Positions 34,561 to 45,057 of a stretch of 64,000 bases of DNA are shown piece by piece. Position 1 is the stretch's first letter; the number at the start of each line of letters is the position of its first letter. This DNA comes from Malus domestica (lineage: Eukaryota; Streptophyta; Magnoliopsida; Rosales; Rosaceae), in contig NC_091674.1 of assembly GCF_042453785.1 (NCBI RefSeq), positions 30,143,501 through 30,207,500 on the forward strand. The letters run 5' to 3'. The notes below the pieces were generated by a model. That model did not search any database, was not told where the DNA came from, and worked only from the letters and a program-made list of their open reading frames with translations. Position numbers and translations under genes: made by a program.

Positions 34561-37147
34561 ATGACATCTTCTCTAGGTTCCCAGACACAAGCATCGGCAG
34601 CAGACCTAGAACCTGTGAGATTTGTCCATACAGTTTCCGAGGCCCGCCGTTTGCTTCCCTCAGCGAGTCGTTGGAACTCCATAGAAATTGACTATAACCT
34701 AGTACCTCAGTCTTCCATAGCCAATGATTCAATCCCTTCTCCGTACTCCAAGTCTTACGAATTCAATCTCGTTATCACCGATAAAAACTACCTCAAACGT
34801 TGTCTTTATATATCTGCATCCACTATTTTTGTTGTCCTAGCTCTAATTTTACTGGTAGCACTTTTGCCTAATGCTCTTCAAAAGCATCATCGCCACCCTT
34901 CTAAGAATCTTACGCGTGCATTGAACCAAGCTCTGACGTTCTTTGACGCGCAAATATGTAACATGTTTCTACCATCATGCATTTGATTAGAAAGAATTAC
35001 ATGGAACCTCTTCTTTTTTATCTAACTTGCTGAAAATTTTCTTATCTGATCAGCTGGGGTTTACCCTAATAATAGTCCGGTAAAATTTCGCGCCAGTTCA
35101 GGATTGCATGATGGGAATTTGAGCAGTAAACCGGTGAATCTTCGGGGTGGTTTCTATGATTCTGGCAACAACATAAAGTTCAGCTTCCCTACAGCTTATA
35201 CCGTAACCCTGTTGAGTTGGACTGTGATCGAATACCACGAAAAGTATGCTGATATTGGTGAGCTTGATCATGTCAAGGACATAATAAAATGGGGCAGTGA
35301 TTATTTGCTCAAACTTTTTGTTCCTCCAAACACAACTTCAGAGTTCATATTGTATTCTCAGGCAAGCCTTCTGAAAAATTTAAGTCCCGTTTTGATGACC
35401 ATTTCATTTTCAGTTTTCATTGTTTTGTGCGATGGCAAGTGCCTTCGCCCATGAGCGGTAGGTCTCGGGTTCGAGACTTGGGAGCAGCCTCTCCATAAAT
35501 GGGGGTAAGGCTAGCCGACATTCACCTCTCCCAGACCCTGCGTAAAGCGGGAGCCTTGTGCACTGGGTACGACCTTTTTTATTGTTTTGCAACAGAATCC
35601 TGTTTCTCGAACACGATAATGAACTATTAGGGACAATGTTCTCCTTTTCCTTTTTTCCAATTTAGGTTGGAAGTGGAAACATTGATGCCAAGGTTCCTAA
35701 TGACATAAACTGCTGGCAAAGGCCTGAAGACATGCATTACGACAGACCTGTTTCGATCTGCGACAGCACTGCTTCTGATTTAGCAGGGGAAATTATTGCA
35801 GCATTGTCCGCCGCTTCATTAGTGTTTAAAGAAGACAATGCATACTCAGGAGAACTAGTTACTGCAGCTGAGAAGCTATACGAGAGTGCAGTTACTAAAC
35901 TAGAGCCTGCTAGGCAAGGAGCATACACCAAGGTTGATGCTTGTGGAGTAGAATCTAGGAATTTCTACAACTCTTCTGGTTTCCAAGATGAACTGGTCTG
36001 GGGAGGAACATGGTTATTTTTCGCTACCGGCGATAATTCATATCTAGATTATGCCACAAAAGAATTGAAGTATGCAGTTGCTAACGAAACGAGTGCTGAT
36101 AAAGGGATTTTCTACTGGAACAACAAGCTCACTGCCAATGCGGTAATTTACTGCAACATTTGCTCTCGAATTTATGAAGTTGAATAAATTTTGTGCTCTC
36201 CCAGTTTTGGATTTAGAATAACTGGTTGGGACGTTACATCTTTGTAGGTCTTGCTAACACGTCTCCGATATTTTCGTGATCTTGGATTCCCGTATGAATC
36301 TTCTTTGGACGCATCATCAGACATTACTGACACCCTCATGTGTTCTTATTTTTCTTCTCAGAAAACAACACCAGGTATATATATATATTTATATATATAT
36401 ATATATATATATCTGAGCATATTACAATCCATGCAGCCATTGTTGCATTTATGAGTAGTTCAATGCCTCAAAATTCCTTAAAATGCAGGTGGATTGCTCC
36501 TCCAAAGGCCTACTTATGGCGCGCGGGCACCTCTCGAATATGCTGCAACAGCATCTTTTCTTAGTAAATTGTACAGCGACTACCTTGACCTTCTGCGTAG
36601 TTCCGGTGGGAGTTGCATTAATTTTGGCTTTTCCATCGATATGTTGCGCAATTTCTCAATAACTCAGGCAAGTGTTACATATTATACGTTGAAGTATCGA
36701 ATCTACAAGCGCACTCTTCCATCTGCATAATAACACGAGTCTTATCTTTTTATTCAGGTCAATTACATTCTAGGAGATAATCCAATGAAGATGAGCTACA
36801 TGGTTGGCTTCGGAGATAAGTTTCCAACCCAAGTGCACCACAGAAGCGCATCGATCCCTTGGGACGGTCATCAGTACTCTTGTGAAGATGGAGAGAAATG
36901 GAAAAACTCCAAGGACCCAAATCCGAATTTGCTTTTGGGAGCCATGGTAGCAGGGCCCGACGAATTGGACAAGTTCGTAGATGAAAGGGACAAGCAGGAG
37001 TTCACTGAGCCTAGCATAGCAAGCAATGCTGGTTTAGTTGCGGCACTCATTGCACTTCATGATCCTCCTCGCCATCGTTCTTCGAAGGCCAATGGCACGC
37101 ATTTGGGGATAGACCAGACGGGTATTTTTGGTAAGATCCGGCATTAG
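34561..37147 (+). CDS. KORRIGAN-like membrane-anchored GH9 endoglucanase, altered active site
   Basis: Exons 34561-34957, 35054-35361, 35666-36142, 36248-36374, 36489-36667 and 36758-37147 join in frame to 625 aa, close to the usual length for this type. A cytosolic N-terminus is followed by a transmembrane helix (about 81-103) and the GH9 domain. Family marks include FFDAQ, SWTVIEY, CWQRPEDM, VWGGTWLFFATG, YSDYLD, VNYILGDNP, MVGFG, HHRSASIP and TEPSIASNAGLVAAL (catalytic acid Glu580). The usual DAGD motif reads DSGN here: Asp168 is kept but the catalytic base is Asn171 (AAC, 35167-35169). Known relatives trim or interact with nascent cellulose at the plasma membrane; this one may be inactive or non-enzymatic. 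Introns 2 and 5 begin with GC. Intron 2 holds a SINE. Confidence 0.88.
35428..35580 (+). mobile_element. Au-type SINE in intron 2 of the GH9 gene
   Basis: About 150 bp with a box-A-like GAGCGGTAGG region, box B GGGTTCGAGAC, the CCAGACCCTGCGTAAAGCGGG block typical of plant Au SINEs, and a short T-rich end. It is flanked by a perfect 9-bp duplication, ATTGTTTTG (35419-35427 and 35581-35589). Confidence 0.85.
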
Positions 37148-37546
37148 TTGCCGGTGGATTTGGCTGTTGAGTTAGCATGTAGGTTGTGCAGTTTTAAGAA
37201 CATAATATCTAGTAATTCCCTGGACTTCTTAATTACTTCGATGTTTCTATAAGCTCTAGCATTGAACAAGAAAACAAAGTCGAGGATTTTGGGAAAAACT
37301 GGTGAAATTTAATGGATAGTAAATCTTTTACAACTGAACGTACTTGCAATTTACACTCATAAAAAGGGAAGGAAATGGAATAGAATATCAAAGTTCACAA
37401 ACGTGAGTTAGGTCGGTTGAGCAGGGTAAGGTGCCCCACCCATCCGAATACAAATCCTCATTCCGTAAAACCCATCCCGTGAATTAAAGTAGTTTAGAAT
37501 ATCGCCTTGTCAAAACAAAGAAAAATTGAGATACGATATTGAAGAT

Positions 37547-38035
37547 TCAAGTGGAATGCTCGTGTCCGGAGATGGACTCATTCGACTTGGATTGCGATGC
37601 TGCTACAGTCTCAGTAGTTGGGTTGCTGCTATCATTTCCATTGTCGAGCTTCGCCTCAAATTCCTCGAGCCATGCGTCCAATCTATCCGCCAAACCTTCT
37701 CTCGGGACATTCCGCCGCACAATTCGGGCCAAAAGAAAGAGGAGACGGAAGCACCCTGCAGCAAAAGCAACCGTGGACAAATACTCAATCAGTCATTTAA
37801 ACAAACAGCTGGTGAACTAACTCGCAGAAAACGAAAAATGTAGGTAGCTTCACTCACAAGCAACAAGATACAGCAATGTCCAAGCGATATACAACACACC
37901 AACCAACAGACACAAAGGCTTCAGGATCGAGTGCGTGATTCCGTAAATCGTCATCTTCCTCAACGGGCCGCCGGAAAAAATGGCAACCATCAGAGCCCCT
38001 GCAAATACCGCAAGTGCTAGTAGCTTGAAATCCAT
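37547..38035 (-). CDS. Small membrane protein, head-to-head paralogue A
   Basis: Two exons, 37858-38035 and 37547-37755, join in frame to 128 aa. The start is the only plausible ATG (MDFKLLALAVF); upstream in-frame sequence lacks another ATG. Two hydrophobic segments (about residues 4-20 and 34-72) are followed by a polar tail with WLEEFEAKLDNGNDSSNP, rich in Ser/Thr and acidic residues. The intron splits a Trp codon (VAW). The paired gene at 38945-39582 has the same split and a matching tail motif. I do not recognise the family; no function is proposed beyond a membrane location. Confidence 0.7.
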
Positions 38036-38944
38036 GGCGGCGGTGATGCCAAAGAAACTGAACCTCCGCTGCCCAGCCTGCCCCTGCCCGCCACAACCCA
38101 ATTCACAGTACCCAAAAGCAACGAGATTTTTTTGCAAGGATATTTATGAAGGGTTAATTTCAGATTTTCCCCCTAATTTTTGGAGTTTTTTCACTTTGGT
38201 CTTTCAAATACTTTCCCCCTCAAGGTCTTTTTTTTTTTTTTTTTGTCACTTTGGAGTTTTTTTAAGGAAGACGTTACTACTCTAATCTACATTGATAAGT
38301 GGAGGGATGAGGGTACCCTCGGATTAAACAAGAAGACATGTTTGTCAAGAGCAATCAACCACTTACACCTCGAGTTTGATAGTTTCCAATATTTGAAAAA
38401 TGTGTTAAATAACAATAAAAATGACTTTGCTTCTGAAGCTAAAATTCACAAAAGTATTTGGAGGTACGTTTCAACCTAGCTTAGGTTTTTGAATGGTCGA
38501 CATTCTGTTGACTATGCAAGAAAGACGGGTTTTTTTTTGGACATTGAACCGTCACAACTTTTATGCATAAAAAAAAACTGAAAGTTACATATGTGACATG
38601 AGATGGAACTCATGAAAGTAGTTACGTGCCGGTAGATGGAGGGTATTTTGATCAAAGTAGATGACTTATTGAAATGTCGTCCAAAAAAACAATCATATCA
38701 TTATGTCAACTTTTATAACGAAAGTTACTCTCTATCCGTATTAAGAGTCTAGGATTTGGGACAAAAAATAAGTTGAGGGACCAAATCGAAAATCTCGTAG
38801 ATTTTTTTTGTTGTTTGTGGCGAGGCCCATTACCCAAGGCCCAAGCGAAGGAGTTTTCTTTGGGTTCACGTCACGTCTGTCTTTCCAAGTACCCTTAAAC
38901 CCTCATCAGAGAGGACAAGATCGTCATTTGATTCGGCAGCATCA
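38036..38944. promoter_or_regulatory. Shared intergenic region of the divergent gene pair
   Basis: 909 bp separate the two start codons. The part next to gene A is GC-rich (5' leader). A pure T run lies at about 38228-38245 and an ACG/CGTCACG patch at about 38866. It may act as a bidirectional promoter. No specific factor site is claimed. Confidence 0.4.
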
Positions 38945-39582
38945 ATGGAGTCGGAAGCTCTTGATGCAGCTGAAACTGTGACCAGCGTGGTTCTTCTGAA
39001 GCTGCTACTGGTGCTGTTTCCGGGGGCTCTGCTGCTCGCGATTTCTTTCGACAGCTCCTCGGAGGAGGTACTGATGCTCCGATTCGTGATGCAGGCGGTG
39101 AGATTGGTACTCCAAATCATGATCAAAATGGCGATGTACAGAATCAAATCGGTGATCGAAAACGTCCTGTTTGTAATCTTCATCGTCATCTTACATCCTC
39201 TAGCTCTGTGCTGCCGTGTGATGCGAAACGCCGTCGCATTGCTGGGTATCGTAGCTTGTGAGTCAAGCAAACCATTTCGTTTTTATGTTTACCAGCTGTT
39301 TGTTTAAATGCTCGTTTAATTTATTGACTGTTTTATGGGGCGGTTCCTGCAGGGTCCTGCTGGGTTCTGTATCGTTTGATCGCGCTTGTTGCGGCGTCGG
39401 AGCTTGATCGTGATGCATCCCGAGGGCAAGAAGAAGAAGAAGGTGGTGACAGTGATCACATTGTGCCTAGATTGAAGGAGAGCTTGCAGTCATGGCTGAT
39501 CGAATTCGAGGCGGAGCTTCGGAAGGGGAATTATAGCAACCCGGCTATTGTAGCATCCCGATCTGTTCATATCCTACAGTAG
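38945..39582 (+). CDS. Small membrane protein, head-to-head paralogue B
   Basis: Two exons, 38945-39257 and 39353-39582, join in frame to 180 aa, starting at ATG 38945 (MESEALDAAETVTSVV). Hydrophobic stretches span about residues 14-34, 70-88 and 97-120. An acidic run (EEEEGGDSD) and the tail motif SWLIEFEAELRKGNYSNP follow. Intron phase and position (VA|W) match the minus-strand gene at 37547-38035, and the tails align (WLxEFEAxLxxGN...SNP). It has an N-terminal extension that gene A lacks. No known family recognised. Confidence 0.7.
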
Positions 39583-39824
39583 ATGATCAATTCTCTCTTC
39601 TCTGCAGCAATTAAGTTTTAACTTTGTGAATTTGAAGTCAGAACATGTTCATGTGCATTCCAACCTAATATTTTCCAACGTATGAAGGTTGTAAACCCTA
39701 CTTCCTACTTCCTCCAATCTTTATTATTTACTTTCTTAATTACTCCAATAATTCTCTTCTAAGGACGTGTGTGCTTGGATCGAGAAGGCCATGAAATAGA
39801 ATGTTACATTAATGTTTAGCTATA

Positions 39825-40700
39825 GGATTAGGCTCGGCAATTTCTTAGAGGACCCGTTAACCCGACATGAAATCTCACAAAAATGACAAGTTTCGGATTA
39901 ACTTGTTAACAAGTCCGATCGTTGTCAGGTAACCCATTAACGTGTCGAGTAGCTATCAGGTCATCCGTTAAGAACCCGATAAGTAGACATTAGACATGTC
40001 AATTTCTTGTATGACTCATTAACCTGACAAGAAACGACACGACCGTTTAACGAATCATGTCATTATTGGGTCACTTGTAACGAACTCGTTATCTTAACAG
40101 CTTTGACACAACACGACACGACCCATTAAGATTGTTGATGCACAAAATCAATGAGGACTTTGGTACAACATAAAGTGTTAAGTTTGTGACCTTCGCTAGA
40201 TTGTTTCAGTCACTAGTGTGGATAAGTATGTAAATGGATAGAGACATGGAAGCAAACACAAGATGTACGTGGTTCACCCAGATTGGCTACGTCCACGAAG
40301 TAGAGGAGATCTCATTAATTGTGAAGGGTTTACACAAGTACATAGGTTCAAGCTCTCCTTTAGTGAGTACTAGTGAATGATTTAGTACAAATGACATTAG
40401 AAAATATTGTGGGAGAATGATCTCCTTTTATAGAAGAGAGTTTCTATCTTTGTTTTGACATTGACACGTGTCGTGTTGTGATTGGCTTCTGATGTTGACA
40501 CATGTCGCGCTATGATTGGCTTCTGATGTCGACACGTGTCGCGTTGTGATTGGCCTCCTGGTTGGAGGGAAACTCTTCTGAGTTCTTGACGGTATAACGT
40601 TGACCGGTGCTCGGTAATTTCGGGATTGGTCAAGTATGGTACAAACAAAGATAATTAGTACGACATGAACACGACAAACATGACCTATTTGGCATGCCTA
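39825..40700. repeat. Dispersed ACCCGTTAA/CACGACACGAC repeat, split by a solo LTR
   Basis: Low-complexity repeat built of AACCCGTTAA, ACACGACACGACC and GTTAAC motifs. It runs to 40132 and resumes after the solo LTR as AATTAGTACGACATGAACACGAC. This type of repeat is common in plant genomes but its class is unsettled. No coding sequence. Confidence 0.5.
40133..40647 (-). mobile_element. Solo LTR, family S, copy 1 (minus)
   Basis: 515 bp, TGTTGATGCACAAAATC to GGTACAAACA, flanked by a perfect 5-bp duplication AAGAT (40128-40132 and 40648-40652). A TATA-type box (CTTTTATAGAAG) lies at about 40425. Its U3 part (minus sense) holds three tandem units of about 32 bp containing GACACGTGTC-like palindromes. 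An identical-length partner lies at 43759-44273. No internal domain remains. Confidence 0.9.
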
Positions 40701-40909
40701 TATGGGATAAACATATCTACACTAACATCTTGGTGATCTATATTTTGTTCTTCATGTTTGAGTTAACTAATTTGATTGCAACACTAGACTTGACAACCAG
40801 GTCATGTATGAGATAACTAATTTGAGTGCTAGCCTATGTAATTAGGCTCCCTCTCAACTACATGCATCAATAATTAACTTTGAGCATTGTGGTTTTTGTT
40901 TTGGTGCAG

Positions 40910-41124
40910 AAGACAATGAGGCGGTGGAGGACTTGTGATGTTGAGTTTCAGTCTTACTTCACACTGAATGATCAATGGGAATCGTTTAGAGAGTGAAGTG
41001 CATATGGGGCAGGAGTACCGTTGGTCCTTAACAATAGTGATTCTGTTGTTCAATATTATGTTCCCTATATATCTGGTATCCAGTTATATGTGGAATCTTC
41101 TGCCAAGTTAAATGCAAAGTCAAG
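40910..41124 (+). pseudogene. DUF789-family exon with an internal stop
   Basis: Bounded by an acceptor (GGTGCAG) and a donor (CAAG|GTAATA), this exon reads MRRWRTCDVEFQSYFTL, NDQWESFRE, then TGA (40994-40996), then [30 protein letters not shown] and AKSR. This is the conserved core of plant DUF789 proteins, whose function is unknown. The stop falls where the family has Trp (REWSAYGAG-type). No other DUF789 exon was recognised on either side, so an isolated decayed fragment. Confidence 0.75.
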
Positions 41125-42686
41125 GTAATAAAAAGTTCTGTTTAGTTCATGTTTCATACAGTTAGAACGCCATAGTTATGTGAACCGGTAATCGTTCTTT
41201 GTAACATGTTTGTTTACAATGGTTATTAGTTACATGAAATCTTATTGCAAATGATTATGGGTTCACAATGTTGGTTCGGTTACAGGAACATCAGTATGAT
41301 GTTCTATGGTGGACATCCCATGACTAGTACTACTGGTTTTCAGGGGATGTAATCATACAATGTATTTGCTGATTGCAATCTTTCTCTTCAATAAACTAGT
41401 ACTGTCTACGTAGATGTGGAGGTCCCCGTCAAATGGTTTCGGATGGGAATTCCCATCACTTTATACATTCACTTTGTACATACTACATTCATATCAGCAG
41501 TGCTTAGTTGATCCATTTGTGTTGTAAAGTTATAGTGCCACTTTGTGATAGATAATGATTAAGTGCTAGGAAAATTATGTCTGGATTATATTCAGTTTCA
41601 TTTTTATTGAATCTCAACTCTACCATCCCTGTGGACACAAAATGGAGTAACGGAATGTCAACTCGCGAGTTCCCTGAAGCAGGCTGCAAACAATTGGCTT
41701 AGCCTGCTTCAGGTCAATCACCCCGATTTCCTGTTCTTTGCCTCGCATGGCATGCACTGCAGGTGAAATTAATCTTGTTTCACAGATGGAAGTATCTTAG
41801 CTACCACTCCACAAGTTACAGGCCTTGAAATTATCCTCTTGATAGTTAGGTAAATGGAGGATGCTGAAATGTGAACTTTTTTTTTTAAATGCAAAAAACA
41901 GAAGAGAGAGTGGGAAGTTCCAAAATTAAGAGATGAAACAAGAAAAAGTATAAAAATAAGAGGGAAACAGTGAAAAGTAAAAAGGCAGGAGAATAAGGTC
42001 AAAGAAGACCAATAATTAGTGATGAAAATGTTAGTGGTGTATGATAGCCCACTGTAGATGTCATATACATATATGAGGTGGATCCGTAGCACTATTTTTT
42101 TAACAGAACACCGTATATATTTTAACAATTCGAGCTATCTATCTTAGGTTATAGGAATATTATGCATATTTTTCACTGGTTGGAATGAAATGAGATGAAT
42201 GTTTAAAGGGAGATTATATTCAACACCTCACATTACTTTTTCAACCTTTTTATTTTTTTAATATTTTTCTATCAAGTGTTAGTGATTTGTAGAAATTATT
42301 AAAAAAAATTTAAAATGTGTGGAAGAATTAATTTAAGGAATGTGAATATAATCTCTCCTATTTAAAATTTTGTATCGTTTCAAATATATTTACTTGCTAT
42401 TAGATAATATTTAGGAAGAGGTTATCGGGTTGATGACTTTTTAGAGTATAAGTAACAAGCAAAAAATCCTTCGTTGGGTGTTGAGAAATTCGACATTCAA
42501 ATACCTTTGCGTCATATTTGGTGCTTAATATTAGATTAGATTTCATAACTCACCAAATTCAAAATTTGAAAGTTGACTTTCCTTTCTTATTTCAACTTAT
42601 CAAAATGGTCAGATTGGTTTGAACGGACCTTCAAATTGTTCGACTGGGCTTTTGCCCACTTTTGAGTAACTTTTCACATATTATGA
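41125..42686. other. Intergenic, no gene seen
   Basis: No convincing coding sequence on either strand. Some weakly genic-looking composition continues after the DUF789 exon to about 41770 but no frame could be linked to it. A T-rich run at 41877 and AT-rich sequence follow. Confidence 0.45.
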
Positions 42687-43650
42687 GGTCATCTTCAACT
42701 AATTCGGTCAAAGGATCATAAAACAAAAAATAGTTTGGAATGACACAAAAATCGTCTCCAACCGAGGGCTAGGCCAAAGAGCTTGTGGGCTAGACCGAGC
42801 CCAGACCCCCAAATTAGGCCAGTTAGTTGGCCATTTCTAGCCAGCCCTTCAGCGCCAGAATGTCAAGCTTGACATTTTGCCAGCTCTCTAGTTCAACCTA
42901 TTTGAATGCCAAAGGCTACCTAGCGTCATCATGACGCCAACTAGCTAACGTCATGCTTCAGTCAGGTTACCATTGGAATTTGAATATTTTTTTGGACAAA
43001 TTTAAAAAAAAATCTTGTTTTTTCCCTATAAAAACCTACAACATTGAAAGCTGAAGATAAGAAGTGTCACGTAGATAAGAATTATATCTAAAATTTGCAC
43101 AACAATTACATCTCGACACGCGGCACTCGAAATCTAATCCAAAAAAATATTAAGATTACATAAAGATAAGAAATCTGGAGAGTTACTCACTTTAGCGACA
43201 TGTGTCACTCGAAATTATATCCGAAAAATTATTGAGATTACATAAAGATAAGAAATCTGGAGAGTTACTCACGTTAGCGACATACGTTACTCGAAATTCT
43301 ATCCAAAAAATTATTTAGATTATATAAAGATAAGAAATATAAAGGCTTATTCATTTGACAACAAGTGGCACTCAAAATATGTCCGAAAACCTTATTTTAA
43401 TATAGTAGTTTAATTTAATTAACCATATTAATTTAATTAAAATAATAAATTATTTTTGGCCTATGGCCCTTTAGCCCCTTCGCTTGGAGATGATTTTTTG
43501 TCAAAGGGCTATGTTTGGTCTATGACCCTTTGGCCCCCTCTGTTGGAGATGGTATAAAATATGGCCTAACACTATTCATTAAAATATAATTTCTTGCAGG
43601 GCTATAAGGCTAAAGATAGTCTTTTGGCCCTCATTCGGTTGGAGATGGCT
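42687..43650. mobile_element. Harbinger-like non-autonomous element, 964 bp, copy 2
   Basis: Diverged relative of 26904-27886. The left end is GGTCATCTTCAACTAATTCGG and the right end CGGTTGGAGATGGCT. A 3-bp duplication TGA flanks it (42684-42686 and 43651-43653). Shared blocks include CGTCTCCAACCGAGGGCTAGGCC and GGCCC(T/C)TTGG. The core carries a tandem array (43060-43390) absent from copy 1. Confidence 0.72.
43060..43390 (+). repeat. Tandem array of about 82-bp units, about four copies
   Basis: Each unit carries GATAAGAAAT, a GAGTTACTCA(C)TTTAGCGACA-like segment, then (G/T)CACTCGAAAT and ATCC(A/G)AAAAATTATT. Copies are clear at about 43085, 43167, 43250 and 43335, with decay at the last one. 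Confidence 0.7.
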
Positions 43651-43682
43651 TGAGCCATCTATCTATCTTTCAAAAGATAAGA

Positions 43683-44350
43683 ATTTAGGAAAACTAATGA
43701 AAAGAGCCTGAAAACTTTGAGTTTTAACGATAAGGACAAAATAAAAGGTAAAGTGAATTGTTTGTATCATACTTGACCAATCCCGAAACTACTAAGCACC
43801 GGTCAATGTTATACCGTTAAAAATCCACAAGAGTTTCCTTCCAACCAGGAGGCCAATCACAGCGCGACACGTGTCGACATCATATGTCAATCATAGCGCG
43901 ATACGTGTCAACATCATAGACCAATTACAGCACGACATGTGTCAAAGTTAGAACAAAGCTAGAGACTCTCTTCTATAAAAGGAGATCATTCTCTCACAAT
44001 ATTTCCTAATGTCATTTGTACTAAATCATTCACTAGAACTCACTAAATAAGAGTTTGAATCTATGTACTTGTGTAAACCCTTCGCAATTAATGAGAACTC
44101 TTTTACTTCGTAGACGTAGCCAATCTAGATGAACCACGTGCATCTTGTGTTTGCTTCCCTGTTTCTGTCTATTTACATACCTATCCATACTAGTGACCGG
44201 AGTAGTCTAGCGAAAATCACAAACTTAACACTTTCTGTTGTACCAAAGTCCTCACTGATTTTGTGCATCAACATGAATAGTACCAGGATTGACTTTTTAG
44301 TGTAAAAATATGGTTTTTTGTTAAAGTGAACAGTACGAGGATCTTTTCGT
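43683..44350. mobile_element. MITE of the AGGAACTTTAACGAAAA family, split by a solo LTR
   Basis: The left half (43683-43758) has GAAAACTTTGAGTTTTAACG. The right half (44274-44350) has GACTTTTTAGTGTAAAAATA and TCTTTTCGTTAAAGTTCC. Removing the LTR and one TGAAT restores the order seen in the intact copy at 19880-20043. Confidence 0.75.
43759..44273 (+). mobile_element. Solo LTR, family S, copy 2 (plus)
   Basis: 515 bp, TGTTTGTATCATACTTGACC to TTGTGCATCAACA, flanked by a perfect TGAAT duplication (43754-43758 and 44274-44278). A TATA box TTCTATAAAAGG lies at about 43971. Three upstream tandem units carry CACGTGTC-, TACGTGTC- and ACATGTGTC-type motifs. The LTR is the same length as copy 1 but in the opposite orientation. 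Confidence 0.92.
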
Positions 44351-44624
44351 TAAAGTTCCCTAAGAATTTTTATGGCATGAATATACTACTATGGTATCGT
44401 TCTCATATAGATGATCTCGTACACGATGAGAAATTAACAAATACCTTTTTTTTAGAGTAACGCTAGGTAGACTAAATTTGTAAACTAAGCAATGCGTCAT
44501 CAATAAGAAATAAATACGTTAATCAACACTTAAATAATAATTCAATAGTCATCTTCCATATTATTTAGTTTACAAAATTTAATTTCCTTAACTTTATCCT
44601 TATTGTTAGCGGAAAATGTTATTG

Positions 44625-44735
44625 TCACTCCAAAAATCTTATTCTACACTTCTCATACGTTTATTTTTCTTTCCAAATATAGAAAATTTAGAATATAAAA
44701 TAAGATTTTTGAAATACCAATAACAATTCCAGCAA
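44625..44735. mobile_element. MITE-like unit, third copy
   Basis: AATGTTATTGTCACTCCAAAA at the left and the complementary TTTTTGAAATACCAATAACA at the right, about 110 bp. It matches the units within the foldback arms at 1341-1440 and 2540-2640. Confidence 0.5.
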
Positions 44736-44897
44736 GAAAACGATATTATCACGTGACATACGTCTCATTCTCTCAAAGGCCAAAATCAAATTTGTATGAA
44801 GCGCCAGACTGGACCAATAATTGAAAGTTGTAGACTTTCTTTCTTTTTGCCCTTTCGTGAATAGGGGAATTAATTAAATAATAAACAAATAAAATAA

Positions 44898-44908
44898 TAA
44901 CCGTTACG
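44898..44908 (-). promoter_or_regulatory. MSA-like element (distal), kinesin promoter
   Basis: Minus-strand CGTAACGGTTA matches the M-phase-specific activator consensus YCYAACGGYYA except at one base outside the AACGG core. It lies about 980 bp before the start codon and about 160 bp before the start of the inferred leader. MSA elements bind MYB3R factors and drive G2/M transcription. Confidence 0.55.
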
Positions 44909-45057
44909 ACTTGAAACTCGGTCCCCGCTTTACACGACGCGGCCGATTTAACTCGTGAAAACGAAAACGCATCGACAGATCGGCGTGTAACTGCAAAATC
45001 CTCAATTAAATAAAGCCAAAAAAATTAAAAAAAATTAAAAAAGAAAAAAAGGAAAAC

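Noticed and set aside
38036-38137. Longer N-terminus for small membrane gene A
   Set aside because: It would start at a TTG, and the extra 34 residues look like untranslated leader.
43060-43390. CRISPR-like array
   Set aside because: The units are contiguous diverged tandem repeats without unique spacers, in a plant transposon core.
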